From positions 1,488,001 through 1,552,000 of the forward strand of contig NZ_KE386941.1 in NCBI RefSeq assembly GCF_000429705.1: 64,000 nucleotides of DNA. The letters are read 5' to 3'. The position numbers and the translations under genes are program-made. The notes beneath the pieces are model-generated. The model worked only from the letters and a program-made list of their open reading frames with translations. It did no database searches and was not told the origin of the DNA. Of the stretch, positions 59,257 through 64,000 are shown piece after piece. Numbering within the stretch: position 1 is the stretch's first letter; each line of letters starts with the position of its first letter. This stretch comes from Alteribacter aurantiacus DSM 18675. GTDB lineage: Bacteria > Bacillota > Bacilli > Bacillales > Salisediminibacteriaceae.

Positions 59257-62200
59257 TCACCCCATCTTTAGTGTTGTTTTACTGATCCACTCTTGAACCG
59301 ACTTAGGTTCAACATTTTTTTTCGTTTCATTTAGCGTATCAAGCCATGCGTTGAACGATTCCAATGCTGTAAAACAAGGAACATCGTACGTAATGGCCAT
59401 TTCTCTAATCGTAAAACCAGATCGTTCTTTTCGTCGTCCTACAGTAGGTATATTTAACACTGTGTCTGGTTGGTGTTTCTTCCACCACTCACGTAGCTCT
59501 TCATCAACCACAGCAATACAGCTTACATTGTTTTCGTTTAAAAAGCGTGCCGTTCCTTTTGTTCCAGCAATAGAAAAGCCCATATTAGAGCATGCTTGAA
59601 TAAAGAACAAAGCATCTTTTTTCCTTTGATCCGTAATGGAACAGAAAAGGAGGGGCTGCGGTTTATGAACGCGTTGTCCAAAGACTTTGCTTAAGGCCGC
59701 TTCTTTTGTCGCACCTAAACCAAGGGTTTCTCCAGTGGATTTCATTTCAGGGCCTAGGACATGATCAACGTCCGGTAGTTTTCCGGCTGAAAAAACCGGC
59801 GCTTTTACGGTGAAATAAGAAGGCTCTCCTAACAATCCGGTCAATGGTTTGGGAATATTTTCACCGAGTTGAACTCTCGTTGCCCACTCGATCATCGGAA
59901 CACCGGTTACTTTACTCATAATCGGCACCGTTCTCGATGCTCTTGGATTCACTTCGAGTACGTACACCGTGTCCTCGTTAACGACGAACTGGATGTTCAT
60001 GATCCCTCTTACAGGCAACACGGATGCCAGTGTTTCGGCATACTCCATCATGACCTTTTTCGTATTTTCACCTATGTTGATTGGCGGAAAATAGGCTGTA
60101 CTGTCTCCGGAATGAACACCGGCCTTTTCCACATGCTCAAAAATTCCCGGAACCAAGATGCTCTCTCCGTCACTAATGACGTCCATTTCACACTCAACCC
60201 CTGGAATAAAACGGTCAACTAAAAGGGGCCATCCTCTTTCATTTTCGGATAAAATAAACTGCTCCACGTTTCGTTTGAGTTCATCATGATTTTTACAAAC
60301 AAACATGGATTGGCCACCGATCACGTAAGAAGGACGAATCATCACAGGAAATCCGAGGCTTTCTGCCGCTTCCTTCAATTCATCAATACCCTTTACTGTC
60401 TTCCCTGGGATATGTGGGATCTCGTTGTCATGCAATAATCTATAAAACTTCTCCCGGTCCTCCACACAATCAATCGCGCTAAGGGAAGTACCTAAAACTT
60501 TAATCCCTTCATTCTCCAGCTGTTCGGCTACATTGATGGCCGTTTGACCACCGAACTGAACAAGAACGCCTTCAACTTGTTCCTTTTGTGCCACTGCTAA
60601 GATATCCTCTACAGCTAACGGTTCAAAATAAAGACGGTCAGCTACCGTATAATCCGTACTCACCGTTTCAGGGTTATTATTCATTACCACAGCTTCATAA
60701 CCGTATTTCTGAACAGCCTGAGCAGCGTGAACAGAACAATAGTCAAACTCAACACCTTGGCCGATTCGAATTGGCCCTGATCCGATCACGAGAATTTTCT
60801 TCGTCTGTGTTGAAGTTACTTCATCGCTCCCATGATAAGTAGCATAGTAATACGGGGTCACCGCATCAAATTCTGCCGCACACGTATCTACCTGCTTAAA
60901 GCCTCTCTTAATACCTAAGCTTTTTTGTTTTTGACGGACCGTTTGTTCTGTAACCCCAAATAATGAAGCGATCCATCGGTCACCCATGTTCATTTTTTTC
61001 GCTTTAATAAAAAGGGAGTCAGGCACATGATTCCAAGTATAAGATGCGAGTTCTGATTCGCATTCGAGAATCATCTTTATCTTCTTCAAAAACCAGCCAT
61101 GAATGTTGGTCACTTCTTTTACTGTGTCCAAACTCATTCCTCGTTTAAGAGCTTTTGCAATCACAAACAATCGAAGGTCTGTGGGCTCTGCCAGCTCTTT
61201 CAATAGTTGGTCATCAGTCATGCTATCCACCAAATGATGATTCATTGAATATACATTCATTTCAAGGGATCGGATTGCTTTATTTAAGGCTCCTTCGAAC
61301 GAGCGGTCGATCGCCATCACTTCTCCTGTTGCTTTCATTTGTGTGCCTAGTGAGCGATCCCCTTCAGGAAATTTGTCAAACGGAAAACGAGGAAGCTTCA
61401 CGACAATATAGTCCAATGCCGGTTCAAATGAAGCGAATGTATTCGCCGTTATCGGGTTGATAATTTCATCCAAATGATAACCAATCGCACATTTTGCTGC
61501 GATTTTTGCAATTGGATAACCAGTCGCTTTCGATGCTAAAGCCGAAGATCGGCTTACTCGTGGGTTCACTTCAATGATGGCGTACTCGTTTGTATGAGGA
61601 TGAAGGGCAAACTGAATGTTGCATCCTCCGATTACCCCTAAAGCCCGAATCACTTTTAACGATGAGTCACGAAGAATATGATACTGTTCATCGGTTAACG
61701 TTTGTGAAGGGGCAACGACGATAGAATCTCCAGTGTGAACTCCGACAGCGTCCATGTTTTCCATATTACAAACGATCGTACATGTATCATTACCATCACG
61801 CATCACTTCGTACTCGACTTCTTTCCAACCTTTAATGCTCTGTTCAACTAGCACTTGATTGATCGGGCTTAACGAAAGTCCTCTTCTTAGCACCTGTTCA
61901 AACTCTTGATCGTTCTCAGCGAATCCTCCCCCGGCACCACCAAGTGTATACGCCGGACGAATGATAACCGGGTACCCTGTTGACTGAGTAAACGTTAGCC
62001 CCTCTTCTATGGACTGAACAATTGTAGAATCAGGTACTGGCTCTCCAATGTCCATCATCAGCTTACGGAACTTCTCTCGATCTTCCCCCTTTTGAATCCC
62101 TTCAACGGCAGTACCAAGAACCTCTACTCCGTATTTATTAAAAATCCCTTTCTCATAAAGCTCAACGGTTAAATTAAGGCCCGTTTGTCCCCCTAACGTC

Positions 62201-62463
62201 CCGATCACCCCATCCGGAGTTTCCTTTTTAATGATCTGTTCAATACTCTCGGCAGTCAGAGGTTCCATATACACACGATCTGCAATTCGTTCATCAGTCA
62301 TAATCGTTGCCGGATTGTTATTTACAAGTACAACTTCTATCCCTTCTTCTTTTAGAGATAAACAAGCTTGTGTACCTGCATAGTCAAACTCGGCAGCCTG
62401 ACCGATTACAATCGGACCGGACCCAATGACAAGGACTTTCTTGATGTTGTCTTTCTTAGGCAT
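59257..62463 (-). CDS. carB: Carbamoyl-phosphate synthase large subunit, arginine-type
   Basis: 1068 residues from ATG 62463 (MPKKDNIKKVLVIGSGPIVI); AGGAGG lies eight bases upstream and inside the end of carA, which it overlaps by eight bases. Two duplicated ATP-grasp halves are visible, each beginning KVLVIGSGPIxIGQ. The C-terminal MGS-like regulatory domain ends the protein. It uses bicarbonate, ammonia from CarA and two ATP. Placement in the arg cluster marks it as the arginine-specific copy, distinct from pyrimidine PyrAB. Confidence 0.97.
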   Translation of the reverse strand: MPKKDNIKKVLVIGSGPIVIGQAAEFDYAGTQACLSLKEEGIEVVLVNNNPATIMTDERIADRVYMEPLTAESIEQIIKKETPDGVIGTLGGQTGLNLTVELYEKGIFNKYGVEVLGTAVEGIQKGEDREKFRKLMMDIGEPVPDSTIVQSIEEGLTFTQSTGYPVIIRPAYTLGGAGGGFAENDQEFEQVLRRGLSLSPINQVLVEQSIKGWKEVEYEVMRDGNDTCTIVCNMENMDAVGVHTGDSIVVAPSQTLTDEQYHILRDSSLKVIRALGVIGGCNIQFALHPHTNEYAIIEVNPRVSRSSALASKATGYPIAKIAAKCAIGYHLDEIINPITANTFASFEPALDYIVVKLPRFPFDKFPEGDRSLGTQMKATGEVMAIDRSFEGALNKAIRSLEMNVYSMNHHLVDSMTDDQLLKELAEPTDLRLFVIAKALKRGMSLDTVKEVTNIHGWFLKKIKMILECESELASYTWNHVPDSLFIKAKKMNMGDRWIASLFGVTEQTVRQKQKSLGIKRGFKQVDTCAAEFDAVTPYYYATYHGSDEVTSTQTKKILVIGSGPIRIGQGVEFDYCSVHAAQAVQKYGYEAVVMNNNPETVSTDYTVADRLYFEPLAVEDILAVAQKEQVEGVLVQFGGQTAINVAEQLENEGIKVLGTSLSAIDCVEDREKFYRLLHDNEIPHIPGKTVKGIDELKEAAESLGFPVMIRPSYVIGGQSMFVCKNHDELKRNVEQFILSENERGWPLLVDRFIPGVECEMDVISDGESILVPGIFEHVEKAGVHSGDSTAYFPPINIGENTKKVMMEYAETLASVLPVRGIMNIQFVVNEDTVYVLEVNPRASRTVPIMSKVTGVPMIEWATRVQLGENIPKPLTGLLGEPSYFTVKAPVFSAGKLPDVDHVLGPEMKSTGETLGLGATKEAALSKVFGQRVHKPQPLLFCSITDQRKKDALFFIQACSNMGFSIAGTKGTARFLNENNVSCIAVVDEELREWWKKHQPDTVLNIPTVGRRKERSGFTIREMAITYDVPCFTALESFNAWLDTLNETKKNVEPKSVQEWISKTTLKMG

Positions 62464-63505
62464 ATACGTTTCCTCCTGTTGCAACTTGCGCTATGAATTG
62501 GTCAAATACGTAATCCGTATCACTTGGCCCCGGGTGCGCTTCCGGATGAAATTGTACACTTTCGATAGGAAGGCTCTTGTGCTTGATTCCTTCAATGGTT
62601 TTATCGTTGACATTCACATACGTCACATTAAATCCTAAAGGTAACCCCTCATCCGCGATCACATAACCATGATTCTGTGATGTGATCATCACCTTTCCCG
62701 ACTGGAGATCTTTGACGGGATGATTGCTTCCTCTGTGACCATTTAGCTGTTTCTTGGTTTCTCCGCCGAACGCAAGTGCGATAAGCTGATTACCAAGACA
62801 AATCCCGAGCGTAGGCCACTTCTCCGTTATTTTTTTAAGTTGGGTAAAATACGGCGCAAGTGCTTTTGGATCACCAGGTCCGTTACTTAAAACAATGCCA
62901 TCAGGCTTTAAACGTTCCACTTGTTTAAAGCTATAGGAAAATGGCACGACCGTGACAAAACATCCTCGCTTCACTAAAGCCTCGAGTATGGATTTTTTGT
63001 ACCCAAAATCAACCATTACAATATGTGTCGTTCCATTTCCGTACGTTTTAGGATGAGTCACTGTGGTTCTTTGCATAAGCGTGAGGGAACCCTCTGTTTC
63101 CCAAGTATTCGACACATTCGCTTCTGCTGAAATGACTCCGATAACTGTGTCGTACTGACGGATGGTTTTCACAAGAGCACGTGTGTCAATCCCGCTAAGT
63201 CCCGGAATGCCCCAACTAGATAAAAATGATTTAAGCTTGTCATCTTCATCCCACAACTCTCCTGTAACCACACCTTTCACAAATGGTTTCACACTCTCAC
63301 TGGCTGTGTCATGTAAACCATAATTTCCGATCATCGGATAACAAAATGTAAGAACCTGTCCAGCATAGGATGGGTCTGTTAAGGTTTCTTGGTAGCCTGT
63401 CATACTCGTCGTAAATACCACTTCACCTGTTTGGCCGCAGTCTGCGCCAATCATGTCACCTTCGAATACGTGACCGGTATTTAAATGCAAATAACCTTTT
63501 GTCAC
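62456..63505 (-). CDS. carA: Carbamoyl-phosphate synthase small subunit, arginine-type
   Basis: 349 residues. N-terminal CPSase domain (TGEVVFTTSMTGYQETLTDP) and C-terminal glutamine amidotransferase with the nucleophile cysteine in LGICLGNQLIAL and H/E in VQFHPEAHPGP. It releases ammonia from glutamine for CarB. It overlaps argD by four bases and carB by eight. Confidence 0.97.
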   Translation of the reverse strand: MTKGYLHLNTGHVFEGDMIGADCGQTGEVVFTTSMTGYQETLTDPSYAGQVLTFCYPMIGNYGLHDTASESVKPFVKGVVTGELWDEDDKLKSFLSSWGIPGLSGIDTRALVKTIRQYDTVIGVISAEANVSNTWETEGSLTLMQRTTVTHPKTYGNGTTHIVMVDFGYKKSILEALVKRGCFVTVVPFSYSFKQVERLKPDGIVLSNGPGDPKALAPYFTQLKKITEKWPTLGICLGNQLIALAFGGETKKQLNGHRGSNHPVKDLQSGKVMITSQNHGYVIADEGLPLGFNVTYVNVNDKTIEGIKHKSLPIESVQFHPEAHPGPSDTDYVFDQFIAQVATGGNVYA

Positions 63506-64000
63506 TGTTTTACACCATCCTTTTCCTCCATGTGCATAAGGACCTTTTGAAGGACTTTCAGCACCCGATCGACTTCCTCTTCAGTAAGTGTAAGTGGCGG
63601 TAATAGACGAACCACGTTTGCTCCTGCTGTTAATAATAGGACACCGTGCTCAAGAGCTTCTACCACGATGTTTTTAGCCGGGCAAGTCACTTCAATCCCA
63701 ATTAGAAGCCCTTTTCCTCTTACTGCTTTCAAAATGTCGTAATCTTCTTGAAGCTTTTTGAGCTCTTCAAATAGATAAGTAGATTGTTTATTGGCGTTAT
63801 CAAGTACACCATTTTGAGTGATTTCATTTAACGTTGCAAGCCCCGCTGTAGAAGCAAGTGGGTTTCCTCCAAATGTGGTGCCGTGGGAACCTGGTGTAAA
63901 GGCCGCAGCTACTTCCTCTTTGGCAATCACCGCCCCAATAGGAAATCCTGATCCTAAACCTTTTGCTATCGTCATCACATCAGGGATTATGTTGTAATGT
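63502..64000 (-). CDS. argD: Acetylornithine aminotransferase (partial, N-terminus off window)
   Basis: The frame is open to the right edge: HYNIIPDVMTIAKGLGSG precedes the internal ATG, so the true start lies outside. The PLP-binding lysine is in TIAKGLGSGFPIGAV, and HGTTFGGNPLASTAGLATL is the usual phosphate-loop block. It converts N-acetylglutamate semialdehyde to acetylornithine. The upstream argC-argJ-argB genes expected before it are not in the window. Confidence 0.95.
   Translation of the reverse strand, partial: HYNIIPDVMTIAKGLGSGFPIGAVIAKEEVAAAFTPGSHGTTFGGNPLASTAGLATLNEITQNGVLDNANKQSTYLFEELKKLQEDYDILKAVRGKGLLIGIEVTCPAKNIVVEALEHGVLLLTAGANVVRLLPPLTLTEEEVDRVLKVLQKVLMHMEEKDGVKQ

Noticed and set aside
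1..64000. CRISPR array, prophage or restriction-modification locus
   Set aside because: No regularly spaced direct repeats of suitable length and no phage structural, integrase or methylase genes were found.

Overview
The window is chromosomal DNA from an endospore-forming Bacillaceae bacterium (low-to-moderate GC, strong AGGAGG-type ribosome sites, Bacillus subtilis-like synteny). Most of it matches the B. subtilis yjb/yjc neighbourhood in an order that is partly conserved and partly rearranged: yjcF-yjcG at the left edge, yjcD, yjcA, fabI, yjbQ, prpE, yjbO-yjbN-yjbM, yjbL, yjbK-yjbJ-yjbI-spxH, pepF, coiA, mecA, yjbE, spx, yjbC, and finally the arginine/carbamoyl-phosphate operon. The very acidic N-terminus of the secreted peptide-binding lipoprotein and a solo glycine-betaine binding lipoprotein suggest a halotolerant or alkaliphilic relative; this is inference.

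Layout. 0-3.3 kb: yjcF (cut by the window edge), yjcG, a phosphatidylglycerophosphatase A-like gene, a small gene, tRNA-Val(GAC) and a DegV/FakB-type fatty-acid binding gene with a FapR-like site at its promoter. 3.4-11.9 kb: an eight-gene minus-strand operon (dppB-dppC-dppD-dppE-C26 peptidase-dppF-ykfB-ykfC) for uptake and breakdown of peptides, very probably murein peptides. 12.4-17.6 kb: betaine-binding lipoprotein, a nuclease-like protein with a zinc ribbon, a YjcZ-type micro-protein, an acyltransferase, a LysE exporter and a YogA-like reductase. 17.7-23.9 kb: a GerA-type germinant receptor operon (A, C, a small D-like subunit, B), an FMN reductase and an MFS exporter. 24-25 kb: a non-coding stretch with degenerate palindromic repeats. 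25-27.7 kb: the YjcD helicase. 27.8-32.8 kb: a group of small and medium genes that look sporulation-related, including a coiled-coil protein, a Cys-rich protein, and a two-gene unit with a CgeB-like glycosyltransferase, then yjcA. 33-40.6 kb: a large unknown membrane protein, an M42 aminopeptidase, a second YjcZ-like peptide, fabI with a FapR operator, a zinc-ribbon peptide, the YjbQ antiporter and PrpE. 40.8-55.3 kb: the yjb cluster with NAD kinase, (p)ppGpp synthetase, lytic transglycosylase, truncated globin, SpxH, PepF, CoiA, a cardiolipin synthase, MecA, YjbE, Spx and YjbC. 55.6-64 kb: argD(partial)-carA-carB-argF-argG-argH, with an internal promoter and a likely arginine operator before argG.

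Themes. Regulated proteolysis is concentrated here: SpxH (ClpXP adaptor for Spx), Spx itself and MecA (ClpC adaptor) lie within 9 kb. Spore biology is the second theme (germinant receptor, two YjcZ-like peptides, coat/exosporium candidates, CgeB-like transferase). The least explained parts are the 28-32.5 kb putative spore-surface module, the 24.2-25.0 kb palindromic non-coding block, and the 566-residue membrane protein at 33.2 kb. I saw no CRISPR array, intact insertion sequence, prophage or restriction system. Start codons were moved from the longest open frame where a ribosome site clearly favoured an internal start.
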